Shown: in pieces, positions 33,879 through 45,764 of the stretch
Layout: the number at the start of each line of letters is the position of its first letter
Numbering within the stretch: the first letter of the stretch is position 1
DNA from: Dysidea avara
Taxonomy: Eukaryota; Porifera; Demospongiae; Dictyoceratida; Dysideidae
Reading direction: 5' to 3'
Assembly: GCF_963678975.1 (NCBI RefSeq)
Contig: NC_089273.1
Coordinates: 28,215,073 to 28,279,072 of the forward strand
Length of the DNA: 64,000 nucleotides
The notes under the pieces: generated by a model
Seen by the model: only the letters and a program-made list of their open reading frames with translations
What the model was told of the DNA's origin: nothing
The model's database searches: none
Translations under genes and position numbers: made by a program

Positions 33879-34829
33879 CATCAAACTAAAAGTAACTGGC
33901 AACTGAAACAGCTGATATCTGAAGTGGCCAAGAATGAATGTTAACATACAATCAATTGCAATTAACAAAAATTTAACATTGAACCTTTATCATTCAGCTG
34001 TGTTCTATATTCACTGTAGTTGCATCCTAAATTAATTTCTTTTAGCTCTAATTGGCTGGTAATTTGGCCGCCTTTTATAGTAGTTAGTGTACAGAGCAAA
34101 AAAGGCGGTCAAATTACCAACCAATTAGTATAGGTAATCACACACATTTTCATGCAATTATAGAATAATTGTACTCGTAACAGCCAAAATTGCACTCGGC
34201 TTCGCCTCACGCAATTTTGACTGTTACGAGTACAATTATTCCATAACTGCACGAAAATGCATGTGATTGCCTACTAATCACATAGTGACCACCCTTCATG
34301 GTTTGTAGTACACATCTATCCAGTTCTATGTGGCCATTAACTTCTACCAGGAGATTGCATCATCCTTCTTTGTATTAAATCATTTGTTGTTGCACTTAAA
34401 AAGCTTCACATTTCAGCAATTCTGATTGGCTACTCAAAATGTCTACGTATGTTGCACTTAAAAGGCTTCTATTGTCAGCTTATTTGATTGGCTATTCATT
34501 ATATCACTTTCTTGTTACACTTAAAAGGCTTCTGCTATTCTGCTATTTTATTGCCTACTTTACAGTGCAATTACAGAAACAAGGCCATGCGATTTAGGGA
34601 TTAATTGCACTCCTACTATTGAGACTATAGTATGGCAAATTAAATCACTATGTGATTAGAGCTAAAAGAAATTAATTTAGGATGCAGCTACAGTGAATAT
34701 AGAACACAGCTGAATGATAAAGGTTCAATGTTAAATTTTTGTTAATTGCAATTGATTGTATGTCAGCATCCATTCTTGGCCGTTTCAGATATCAGCTGTT
34801 TCAGTTGCCAGTTACTTTCACTTTGATGG
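33879..34829. mobile_element. large nested foldback element, ~180-bp arms
   Basis: 33879-34055 and about 34650-34829 are reverse complements (CATCAAACTAAAAGTAACTGG against CCAGTTACTTTCACTTTGATG). Inside are two further palindromes. One is around GGCCGCCTTTTATAGTAG / GAGCAAAAAAGGCGGTCA (34060-34125). The other is around CGTAACAGCCAAAATTGC / GCAATTTTGACTGTTACG (34135-34275). A third, partial outer arm follows at 34845-34930. No coding capacity. Confidence 0.75.
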
Positions 34830-35019
34830 GTACACCTATTTTACCGCCCAGTTAGTTGTATGATAAGATTTATTCTTGGCCACTCCAGATATCAGCTCTT
34901 TGAGTTGCCAGTTATTTTTACTCTCATGAGGTCTTTCTCTGCAATTACTGAGCTGTTTTACAAGTACTTGTAGTTTCATGGACGCGCCTTTTTTTACAGC
35001 AAAGGTGTTTTTGAGGTGG

Positions 35020-35340
35020 ATACAAAAATACAGTTCAAACTCACTCCATGCTGCCAAGATGATGGAAGATGTATGACAGTGAAAAGTCTCTTCTTTCAAC
35101 GATCAAAAGTTATCACACTCCCGAAACAATGACTATTAAAATAGAGTACAAAAATACAGTTCATACTCATTGCAGGCTGCCAAGATGATTGAAGACGTAT
35201 GACAGTGAAAAGTCTCCTATTTCAACAATCAAAATCACTACATGCTGCCAATATGATCAAAGACGTATGTCAGTGGAAAGTCTCCTATTTCAACAATCAA
35301 GTTATCACACCCCTGTGACAATCACACAAAAAAATTAGAA
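35020..35340 (+). repeat. short array of the 120-bp satellite
   Basis: Contains CTCACTCCATGCTGCCAAGA, GTGAAAAGTCTC and TATCACACTC words spaced as in the 23960-25397 array, about three degenerate units. Confidence 0.7.
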
Positions 35341-35835
35341 TAGAATATATTACATTTTGCACTTACATTATGATGACAAGTAGACTCAAGACAGGACAGT
35401 CTAATGTGGCCAAATTGAACAATCACAATCCTGTAACAACCACAAATAAATTAGAATACAAATCACTAGAGCCTGTACAAATTACTACACATTTGTGACC
35501 AGATTTTACAAAACCGATCCAAATCACACATCAGGCAAAATCAAACTAACACCACCAGTGGATAGCTACACTATCATACTGGTAGTTTTGACACTCAGTA
35601 CCACTCAAACTACTCGAGGCTGGTTTCAACAGACGTCTTTTCTGGGGGGGGGTGTAGAGCTCGAATGGCGGTTTTAGGCCCCGTGAAGGACCTGGCTTGG
35701 CATGAATCACTGGTTCACTGGTGGACAGCCTGATAATGTAGGCCAGATGTTTTTTCTGTGGATTTTGCTACATATCAACCACTAAGGTGCCAGCACAGCC
35801 CTGTAATCTCGTCTCTAGACTCCAATTGTGGTCTG

Positions 35836-35880
35836 CCTCCATTTTGAGGTCTAATCCTTGGTTTGACCTCAAAATGGAGG
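35836..35880. repeat. perfect 16-bp-arm hairpin at the start of array A2
   Basis: CCTCCATTTTGAGGTC (35836-35851) and GACCTCAAAATGGAGG (35865-35880) are exact complements with a 13-base loop that contains TAATCC. It directly abuts the first minisatellite monomer and takes the place of the long foldback found in the other copies. Confidence 0.8.
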
Positions 35881-38345
35881 TGGTTTCTTTGTAGCTGAAC
35901 TCTCTACAAGGTAACTTCTTATAGCTGATCTCTCTACAGGGTGATTTGTTTGTAGCTGAATTCTGTAAAGGTGATTTGTTTGCAGCTGAGCTCTTTACAG
36001 AATGGTTTCTTTGTAGCTGAACTCTCTACAAGGTAGCTTCTTCTATATAGCTGATGTCTCCACACAGTCACTAGTTTGTAGCTGAGCTTTCTACATGGTG
36101 GTTTCTTTGTAACTAAACTCTCTACAAGGTAACTTCTTCTAGCTAATCTTTCTACAGGGTGATTTGTTTGTAGCTGAATTCTGTACAGGTGATTTGTTTG
36201 CACCTGAGCTCTTTACAGAATGGTTTCTTTGTAGCTGAACTCTTTACAAGGTAACTTCTTCAAGCTGATCTCTCTACAGGGTGATTTGTTTGTAGCTGAA
36301 TGCTCTACAAGATGATTTCTTCCAGCTGATCTCTCTAAAGGGTGATTTGTTCATAGCTGCATGGACTCTTTACAGGGTGATATGTTTGCACCTGAGCTCT
36401 ATATATGATGGTTTTTCTGTAGCTGAACTCTCTACAAGGTAACTTCTTTTAGCTGATCTCTCTACGCAGTTACTTGTTTCTAGCTTAACTCTCCATAAGG
36501 TTATCTGTTTGTAATTGAACTCTCTACAGGATAGTTTCTTTGTAGCTAAACTCTCTACAAGGTGATCCTTCTATCTGATCTCTATACAGGATGACTTATT
36601 TCTAGCTGATCCCTGGATGACTTTTTTCTAGCTGATCTATCTACAGGATGACTTGTTTCTAGCTGAACTCTCTATAGGGTTATCTGTTTGTAATTGAACT
36701 CTCTACAGGGTGATTTGTTTCTAGCTGAACTCTCTACAAAGATGATTTGTTTCTAGCTGATCTCTCTATAGGGAAACTTGTTTGTAGCTGAACTCTCTAC
36801 AGGATGGTTTCTTTGTACTGATCTCTCTACAGGGTGACTTGTTTCTAGCTGATCTCACTACAAGGTGACTTGTTTCTAGCTGAACTCTCTACAGGTGATT
36901 TCTTTGCAGCAGCTGAACTCTCTACAGGTGATATGTTTGCAGGTGAACTCTCTACATGGTGGTTTCTTTGTAGCTGAATTCTTTACAAGGTGACTTCTTC
37001 TAGCTGATCTCTCTACAGGGTGATTTCTTTGTAGCTGAACTATCTGCAGGGTGATTTGTTTGTACCTGTCTTCTAGTTGATCTTTCTACTGGATGACTTT
37101 TTTCTAGCTGATCTATGTACAGGGTGACTTGTTTCTAGCTGAAATATCTAGAGTGTGATCTGTTAAGTTTGTAGCTGAGCTCTCTCAGGTTTCTAGCTGA
37201 TCTCTCTATAGAGTTGTAACTTGTTTGTATAAGCTGAACTCCTTACAGGGTGGTTTTTTGATTGGTCGCTGAACTCTCTATGTGGTGACTTGTTTGTACT
37301 ACAGAGTGACTTGTTTGTAGCTGAACTGTTTACAGAGTGACTTACTTGTAGCTGAACATTGTAGCTGATCTCTATAGGGTAGCTAACTTGTTTATGTAGA
37401 TGAACTCTCTACAGGGTGACTTGTTTATAGCTGAACTCTCTTCAGTGTGATTTGTAATGTTCTGAATCTCTACAGTGATATATTTGTAGCTGAATTGTGT
37501 ATAAAATTGACTGTTTGTAGTTGAACTCCCTACAGAATAACTTGCAATGTAATACAATTCTATAATGGAGTAAGTTATAAACATAGCTGAATGCTCTATT
37601 AGGTTGACTGTTCTATTAGAGTATTTCGATCTCGCATTTGCTACACGTAGTTGGCTTTGGAATCATAACTCAGTGGTTTGTAATCCGATTCTTTTGTACT
37701 ACTGCAAGGATTTTCTATGATGATCTTTCCAGCTACGCACCGATTTTCAGCTCATTGCTCTAAGCGGTTTGCCTGGTAGGCGTGAAAACTAATAGTATTT
37801 TTATTCATAAAAATCGATCGCGTATTGTGACACAGGTTGGGTTTTGTGTCATATCTCGATGGCCTTTATCTAGATTCCTTTCAAACCACAAAAAGGCACT
37901 CCTACGATAGTTACTCCATCTACATAGCAATTTTCAGCTCATTCCTCCAAGGGTTTACCCAGTGGGCGTGACAGACCTTCGACCTTATTTTACGCAATTA
38001 ATCGGTCATAACTCTGTGAATGGTCTTCGGATTCCTACCAAAGTTGGTACTGAGATCCGCCTTAATGAGCCCTTTAAGTGTGCCAAATTTCAGCTTGATT
38101 GGAGTACGTGTTCGCATTTTATGGCAGATTTTGTAAAGTGTGCGAAAAGAAGAAATAGAAGAAAAAAAAACAAAACAAAAACCCCAAACTTTGGCCGCTC
38201 ATATCTCGGAAATGGCTTGAGCGATTTTCTTAAAATTTGGAATGTGGACTCCCCTACCTGGTTGGCATGTCTGTAGCAAATTTGGTTTCAATCGGATAAA
38301 GGATCACGGAGCTACAAAGGTGTGAAAATGTGTTTTCTTTCGTAG
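35881..38345 (+). mobile_element. composite element, copy A2 (truncated)
   Basis: The minisatellite (35882-37590) is followed by the 3' unit (37591-38345), which stops short of the terminal hairpin by roughly 120-130 bases. The long foldback and acceptor-like sequence are absent at the 5' side. The array monomers are as diverged as those of A1. Confidence 0.8.
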
Positions 38346-39102
38346 TAAAATGCACTACACTGTCTACAGTCTTCTCACTACACTTGACGGAACGAGTCAG
38401 TGCTTTTCATTGTGGGTTTGAGTTTTAAAGGACACATGCAGTCATGTGCCAACTAGTACGAAGGCATGGAAAAGCAGTTTATAGCTATATCTAATGTGTC
38501 TCATCGTCTGATTTTGAATTTAATGTGATATGATCATAATGATGATTATGATTATTGAAAGCTCGATTGGAAGACAATAGCTACGAGAGAAACTGTAATG
38601 ATAATGAGGTTAGTGATGAGTCAGTATAGCTAGTGAATGTCTGGACATTGAAAATAGTGAAGTATCTGCAAGTCTGCAAGTGCAATGTGGCTGAGGTTAA
38701 TATCAAACCAGGAAAATATTTCAAAAAGATCGAGATCTCTAATAGAACAGTCAAATACTCTAATAGAACAGTCATCGCATGCAACAGAGAGAATGAGAAC
38801 CAGTGTTTACCCCAGGAGGCTAATATGTTCTTGGCGTGGTGGTTCAAATAATGTTATACTGAGCAGTTGCTGTCCTATGGATGCCAATTGCTAAAACTCA
38901 AAAGATCTATTATACTAATTATTATTTTTATCAATAATTATTTACATACAAAGATATTAGACAATAAAATGTCTATAGCTTCTAAGGGACTATGGATTTG
39001 CCCCCAGATCCCTTGCTCTAAAATGCCTACAAACTCTGGAGCACATCCCAATTTCAAGCTATTGCTAAATCTTTTATGTTGAAGTTGAAGTGGCACTTCT
39101 CT
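38346..39102. other. intergenic with a doubled dispersed motif
   Basis: AGATCGAGATCTCTAATAGAACAGTC followed by ATACTCTAATAGAACAGTCA lies at 38727-38776, far from any 840-bp unit. Otherwise no gene or repeat is supported. Confidence 0.4.
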
Positions 39103-39238
39103 TAGTTAGAAAAACAAAATAAAAGCATAATGCATTTCTGAAAAGCATAAAAACAAGCATAATAGGCAGATAATTGGAGAAATGCCAAAAAGCATAATAG
39201 GCAAGTTTTGGAGCATAATAGACTCAAGCCTAACGATG
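39103..39238 (-). repeat. GCATAATAGG-type dispersed element
   Basis: Repeated AGCATAATAGGC words, ending ATAGACTCAAGCCTA. In reverse the end reads TAGGCTTGAGTCTATTATGC, related to the termini at 4557 and 8957. A short non-autonomous element or fragment. Confidence 0.45.
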
Positions 39239-39288
39239 TGGCACGCCAGCTTCTTGGGCCACACGACACACTACCATGTGTCTTGATC
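39239..39288 (+). repeat. isolated 3' terminus of the composite element
   Basis: GGCACGCCAGCTTCTTGGGCC and then CACGACACACTACCATGTGTC followed by TTGA|T match the last ~50 bases of the ~840-bp unit. The base after TTGA is T, as at 59539. Nothing of the rest of the element lies upstream. Confidence 0.6.
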
Positions 39289-39299
39289 ATTCAGTACAG

Positions 39300-39620
39300 T
39301 GGTACTGTATATTAGGAATCACCAGAGCAACTCTAAATCCTTCCAACAAATTTCTATGAAATTTTATAATCTTGCATTTAAAAGTTTATGCTGAGTAACT
39401 GATCATGACTGACTAACTAACTGATGCCTTCAGCCTAGCATAACTCAACAATGGATAACAGTTTGATTTCTTCACCATTCGATGTTGCTTCATCCAAATA
39501 CATGCCTTTTCATCAACTGCAGTACATGTAATACACGCATCATGGACTATCCCTTGTCCTCCTTTTTGTCCCAGTTCTTTCGTGGACAACGCAAGGTGTT
39601 GATTCTAGGGTTGAACAACA
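39300..39620 (+). repeat. relative of the 14205-14962 element
   Basis: TACTGTATATTAGGAATCACC and ATTCGATGTTGCTTCATCCA through GTCCTCCTTTTTGTCCCAG align with 14195-14210 and 14485-14580. It has been reduced by deletion and no right end is present. Confidence 0.45.
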
Positions 39621-40002
39621 TTTAAGTTGTGACATACGATTATTGCATGAGCTTTCAATGCAATATATTGCATTTTGAAAATTGAAACACGACTACACAG
39701 TTTAGAATGTCTGTAATGTCAATATGAGTGCTTGTTTTCACTGAGAATTACTTTACAAACAAGGCTTTTTGTTAACTAATTGACATAGTTAGCGATAGTA
39801 TACACGAACTGTATCATATATGAGGCCCAGAATAGACACAAATTAGACAACAAGTGTGATTATTATTGCAAAATGCGATAAATATTGCCTATGCAATAAT
39901 TTTGTGAAGGCTAAATAGATGAGATAATTGTAGGGGCGGATCCAGACTTTTTAAATGGGGGATTCCACTCTGGAATTGCAACTTAGTAGTGTTGCTTTAG
40001 TT

Positions 40003-41150
40003 CACTATAACTAAAACCAAAAGTACTTTTAGTAAGGCAAATATGTATTAGTTAACTAAAACTAAATCGATAACTAAAAAACAACAGAATAATTTACTAA
40101 AACTAAATCTAAAACTAAAAAGAATAAAGAAAGATAACTAAAACCAAAAGATTTTCTTATACACAACTAAAACTATAGCTAAAACTAAAAGGTTTTCATG
40201 TTTTTAAATAAAACTATAACTATAACTAAAATTACAAAGACAAAATAACCATAACTAAATCTATAACTAAGAAGGATTACTATAACTATAACTAAAACTA
40301 AAATTGTGACCAGGCCTGCGAAAACAGGGCATGTGGGCACAAACTACCTCCAGTCACTTTACCGGTCATACCTCAGTACCGGATAGCATATTTGCAATCT
40401 GTAACTTGTATCCTAAAGCCAATTAAATGCTTATTACGAGCTGAAAATTGCGTTACCATAGCATTATGGTACAAAAGGTATGAGTGATGAAAGTTTGAAA
40501 AAGTAAGCAAAAATCATGTGCCCACATGCCCTATTTTTGCAGGCCCAGTCACAATTATTATTTTACACACTAGTTATGACTATAACTAAAACTAAAACTC
40601 TTTACTAAAACAACACCATGTTGCTCAGATCACTGTACATTTAAGTTCACATATGTTCTACAGGTGGAACAAAGCACAGAATGAAACTGTACTGCTATAT
40701 GTAGCATCCAAACATTAATATATGTTATAGTTTGTGACCTGATGGTGGTTTACTTAACTATATGTAACTAAAACTAAAAGTACTTTTAGTAACTAAAGGC
40801 AAATATGTATTAGTTAACTAAAGCTATAACTAAAAGTAAATCCATATTATTACTAAAACTAAATCTATAACTAAAAAGAATTGGAAAAGATTACTAAAAC
40901 TAAAAGATTTTCTTATGTACAACTAAAACTATAACTAAAACTAAAATGTTTTTATAACTATAACTAAACGATTTTCACATTTTTAACTAAAACTATATCT
41001 AAAACTAAAATGACACAGAGAACATAACCATAACTAAATCAATAACTAAAGGAATTAAGAAAAAATACTATAACTAAAACTAAAATTATTGATGAAACTA
41101 GCTATGGCTATAACTAAAACTAAAAGCCTTACTAAAACAACACTAAACTT
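40003..41150 (+). repeat. ACTAAA-type low-complexity satellite
   Basis: Hundreds of bases of ACTAAAACTAAAA / ACTATAACTAAAA with slow drift, in two blocks (40003-40300 and 40560-41150) split by a MITE and a short unique segment. Strong A/C strand bias. The block around 40765-40830 repeats AGTACTTTTAGTAA and GCAAATATGTATTAGTTAAC, also seen at 40020-40060, so the array grew by larger duplications too. Confidence 0.85.
40302..40557. mobile_element. MITE inserted in the ACTAAA array
   Basis: The ends AATTGTGACCAGGCCTGCG and GCAGGCCCAGTCACAATT are inverted, and the arms continue through GGGCATGTGGGCAC on both sides (about 37 bases with few mismatches). The surrounding array is clearly interrupted by it. 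The 180-base core has no ORF. Confidence 0.7.
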
Positions 41151-41241
41151 AAGCCTAGCTGTGTCGAAGACCCAAAAAAAGGTCATTACCTGTTGACAAT
41201 AGCTGCCCCTCACCAGCTAGCCATATATATCAGACACACGG

Positions 41242-42125
41242 CAGTGGCGTAGCCAGACTTTTCGCCATGCCTGGGCAATGGGTGGGCAAGCCATTTCCTA
41301 TGTAACACACGTACACATGCCCATCTTCATATGGACATCAATATAACATTTTAAAAATGCATTATGTATCATCCTACACTACTGTATGCAAGATGACTAA
41401 TATCTACCTAATAGAAGCGAACGCCTAGCTAGCTATTGGCCTTCTAACATATTAGATACATCTAGCTACATGTGTCTTAATACCAGACTACAAAGATTCT
41501 TGAATTAAAGCACGAGGCGCTCTATCACGGGATGACTATGCTCTGCCACTAGTTGTTAGCCTAGAAAAGTGGAAACAAAAAGAAAAGAATTGCTGACTGA
41601 ACAAGTACTCCATACCGTTTGAACTGAGCAGTATCCACACGGATAGATGGGTGCTAATTTCACAGCAAATACCTCTAGACTGCTTTGCCTCTCGAGTTTT
41701 GACCACACCAATAGCTTCCGTGATCACTTAATCCAAATGTAAACCGTTCAGCCCACTATAGTGAAACCAATTCTTTGTCCTTCACTCCTTGCCACAATGC
41801 TGCGCGGTTTTTTTTGTGATCACGTGATCTTGCTTCTATTTATTGCCTCCTCTATTTGTGCACAATCAAGTTACTCTTAGGGAAAATCCCTTGGATAACC
41901 CCATCTCTATTTAGCCAAAAAAAAGGAAACCATCGGCGAAAATGGCACGGTGAGTGTTGTATAAGTTGTGCTATACTTATTCTTGTACAGTGACTAGTTA
42001 AGTAACTTTAGCAAAATCTCGAGCTATCCAGCCCACTTTATAATTACTCTAGGAGCTGATGGTGGGGCAAAGAAGTCTGATGCCCGGGCAATGCCCTGGC
42101 TTGCCCGGGTTTGGCTACGCCACTG
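41242..42125. mobile_element. hAT-type non-autonomous element with perfect 8-bp target duplication
   Basis: Starts CAGTGGCGTAGCCA and ends TGGCTACGCCACTG, 14-base perfect inverted termini. ACACACGG lies immediately outside both ends (41234-41241 and 42126-42133). An 8-bp duplication with CAG-starting termini is the hAT signature. Target: the terminal hairpin of composite element A3. The 884-base interior has no recognisable transposase. Confidence 0.9.
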
Positions 42126-42945
42126 ACACACGGTAGTGTGCCGTGCGGCCCAAGAAGCCGGCGCGCCACACCCGTGAGTATATTGACAGGAAGAACGAAA
42201 ACGTCATTTTCACACCTTTGTATCTCGGTGATCACTTATCTGATTGGAACCAAATTTGCTACACAGTTGCCCGCCAGCCAAGGGAGTCTACATTCCACAT
42301 TTGAAGGAAATCGCTCCAGCCATTTCCGAGATACGAGCTGCCAAAGTTTCGTTTTTTTTTCTTCGTTTTTTTTTCTTCTTCGTCTTTTCGCACACTTGCA
42401 AAAATTGCTATAACAAGCAAACGCGTACTCCGATCGCCTTGAACTTTGGTACACAGAAAGGGAGTCCAATGGCGAATCCTAGCATCAAATTTGGTACAAA
42501 TTCGATGAATGGTTCAGGAGTTATGACCGATTATTCGCGTAAAACAAGATCGATTTGTTGTCACGCCTACAGGGTAAACCGCTTCATGGAATGAGTTGAC
42601 AATTGCTATGTAGATGGAGTAACCATCGTAGGAGTGCCTTTTGGTGGTTTGAAAGGAATCGAGATAAAGACCACGGAGATATGACACAAAACCCAACCTG
42701 TATCACAATTACGCGATCGATTTTTATGAATAAAAAAGTGTTAGTTTTCACGCCTACTAGGCAAACCGCTTAGAGCAATGAGCTGAAAATCGGTGTATAG
42801 CTGGAATAATCTTCATAGAAAGTCCTTGCAGTAGTACAGAAGAATCGGATTACAAACCACTGAGTTATGATTCGAAAGCCAACTCCGTGTAGCAAATGCG
42901 AGATCGAGATACTCTAATAGAACAGTCACCCTAATAGAGCATTCG
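42126..42945 (-). repeat. ~840-bp 3' unit of element A3
   Basis: Reverse copy of the unit at 58700-59538, from ACACACGGTAGTGTG to AGATACTCTAATAGAACAG. Its terminal hairpin was split by the hAT insertion. Internally it is made of about four sub-repeats of 150-200 bases, each with an ATAACTCNGTGA-like word followed by a CATCTACAYNGCGATTTTCA-like word. Confidence 0.9.
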
Positions 42946-44917
42946 GCTAATTTATTTACTCCATTATAGAATTTTATTACATCACAAGTTATTCTGTAGG
43001 GAGTTCAGCTGCAAACAGTTAATCTTATAGACAGTTCAGCAAGAAGACAGTCACCATGTGGAGAGTTAAGCAAATATACCACTATAGAGATTCAGAACAT
43101 TTCAAGTCACACTGAAGAAAGTTCAGCTATAAACAAGTCATTCACTGTATAGAGAATTCAGCTACAATTAAGTCACTCTCTAGAGAATTCAGTTACACAG
43201 AATTCAGCTACACACAAGTCACTGTGGAGAGAGTTCAGCTACAAACAAATTACCCTTTAGAGTGATCAGCTACAAACAAAACACTTTGCAGGGTGTTCAA
43301 CTGAAACAAATCAATTACCTTTAGAGCGATCAGCAATGAACAAATCAACACAAATCTACCTGTAGAGACATCAGCTAGAAACTAGACACAATGTAAGGAG
43401 TTCAGCTACAAGCAATCACCCTGTAGAGAGTTCAGCTAAAACAAATCAACCTGCAGAGAGATCAGCTACAAACAAATTACCTTATAGAGAGTTCAGCTAC
43501 AAACAGATTACCTGTAGAGAGATCGGCTACAAACAAATCAACCTGCAGAGAGATCAGCTATATACACACGAATCAACTTGTAGAGAGATCAGCTACAAAC
43601 AAATCACCCTGTAGAGAGATCAGCTACAAACTAGACACAAAGTAAGGAGTTCAGCTACAAGCAAATTACCCTGTAGAGAGTTCATCTACAAACAAATCAA
43701 CCTGTAGAGCAATCAGCTAGAAACAAATCACCCTGAAGAGAGGTCAGCTACTAAAAATCACCCTGTAGAGAGATCAGCTACAAACAAATTGCCCTGTAGA
43801 GAGATCGGCTACAAACAAATCAACCTGCAGAGAGATCAGCTACACACAAATCAACTTGTAGAGAGTTCAGCTACAAACAAATTACCCTGTAGAGAGATCG
43901 GCTACAAACAAATCAGCCTGTAGAGAGTTCAGCTAAAACAAATCAACCTGCAGAGAGATCAACTACAAACAAATCACCTTATAGAGAGTTCAGCTACAAA
44001 CAAATTACCCTATAGAGAGATCGGCTACAAACAAATCAACCTGCAGAGAGATCAGCTACACACAAATCAACTTGTAGAGAGATCAATTACAAACAAATCA
44101 CCCTGTAGAGAGATCAGCTAGAAACTACACACAATGTAAGGAGTTCAGCTACAAATAAATCACCTTATAGAGAGTTCAGCTACAAACAAATCACTCTGTA
44201 GAGAGATCAGCTAGAAACTGGACACAATGTAAGGAGTTCAGCTACAAGCAAATCACCCTTTAGTGAGTTCAGCTACAAACAAATCAACCTGCAGTGAGAT
44301 CACCTACACAAAATCACCTTGTACAGAGTTCAGCTACAAACAAATTACCCTGTAGAGAGATCGGCTACAAACAAATCAACCAGTAGAAAGATCAGCTACA
44401 CACAAATCAACTTGTAGAAAGATCAGCTACAAACAAATCACCCTGTAGAGAGATCAGCTAGAAACTAGTCACAATGTAAGGAGTTCAGCTACAAGTAAAT
44501 CACCCTGTAGAGAGTTCAGCTAAAACAAATCAACCTGCAGAGAGATCAGCTACAAATATATCACTTTATAGACAGTTCAGCTACAAACAAATTACCTTGT
44601 AGAGAGATCGGCTGCAAATTAATCAACCTGCAGAGAGATCAGCTACACACAAATCAACTTGTAGAGAGATCAGCTACAAACAAATCACCCTGTAGAGAGA
44701 TCAGCTAGAAACTAGATACAATGCAAGGAGTTCAGCTACAAGCAAAATCACCCTTTAGTGAGTTCAGCTACAAACAAATCAACCTGCAGTGAGATCACCC
44801 ACAAAAACGCACTTGTACAGAGTTCAGTTACAAACAAATCACCCTGTAGAGAGATCAGGTAGAAGAATTCACCTTGTAGAGAGTTCATTTACAAATAAAC
44901 CATCATTTAGACTACAA

Positions 44918-45536
44918 CAAGTTTGATACTGAAATTTGATTGGCTGAAAACGTGGTCTCTAAATCTCGTAGAGCCACGGTCATGTCCAATAGAGACCACG
45001 CTCTGAGGCGATACGAAACACGATAATTAAGCGCCTGTAACATTGGCAACGCATGGGCATTTAAATGGCTAGTAACAGCCGTACTGAATTAGAGGGAGGT
45101 GTAATGGGCTTGTTTGTACTAATCAACACTACATTACTTGCTTACAAGCAGCTGTCGAGGCACAACAACAGCAACAATGAGTTGTAGTCCACTCGCTGAG
45201 TCCAGTACTTCGATACATAGCACGCGCCTGTAACATTGGCAACGCATGGGCGTTTAAACGGGTAGCAACAGCCACGCTGAGGTCCCGCCATGTTGGGAGG
45301 TGTAGAGGGCTTGTTTCTAGTAATTAGCCATACATTTCCTATTTACAAGCAGCTGTCAACTCAAGGTACAATAACGAGTTGTAGTCTAAATAAGTTAGAC
45401 GTCAAGAACCACTGGGTTCTACGGGATTTAGAAAACCCTCAGGCCCTTAGTAGCGCCCTCGCTGCGCTCAGGCGCTACAGCCCAGGGCCTTCGAGTTTTC
45501 TAAATTCCGTAGAACCCTGGTTCTTGACGTCTAACT
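44918..45536. mobile_element. insertion in array A3: hairpin element with internal duplication
   Basis: Minisatellite stops at about 44917 and resumes at about 45537. The insert begins with sequence shared with 13484-13620. It then holds two copies of a ~195-base unit beginning CGCCTGTAACATTGGCAACG (45029 and about 45224). It ends in a hairpin of ~42-base arms (TTAGACGTCAAGAACCACTG against CCTGGTTCTTGACGTCTAA) around a GC-rich loop, GCGCCCTCGCTGCGCTCAGG. No target duplication is certain. Confidence 0.6.
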
Positions 45537-45764
45537 ATTATATAGAGAGTTCAGCTACAAAGAAATTACCCCGTAGAGAGTTCAGCTAGAAGAAGTCACC
45601 TTGTAAAGAGTTTAGCTACAAAGAAACCATCATGTACAGAGTTCAGCTACAAATAAACCACCTGTACAGAATTCAACTACAAACAAATCACCCTGTATAG
45701 AGATCAGCTAGAAGAAGTTACCTTGTAGATAGTTCAGCTACAACAATTCACCCTGTAGAAAGAT

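Noticed and set aside
42350..42385. T-rich tract as a polymerase III terminator or polyadenylation site
   Set aside because: It is the reverse of the purine-rich segment conserved inside every ~840-bp unit.
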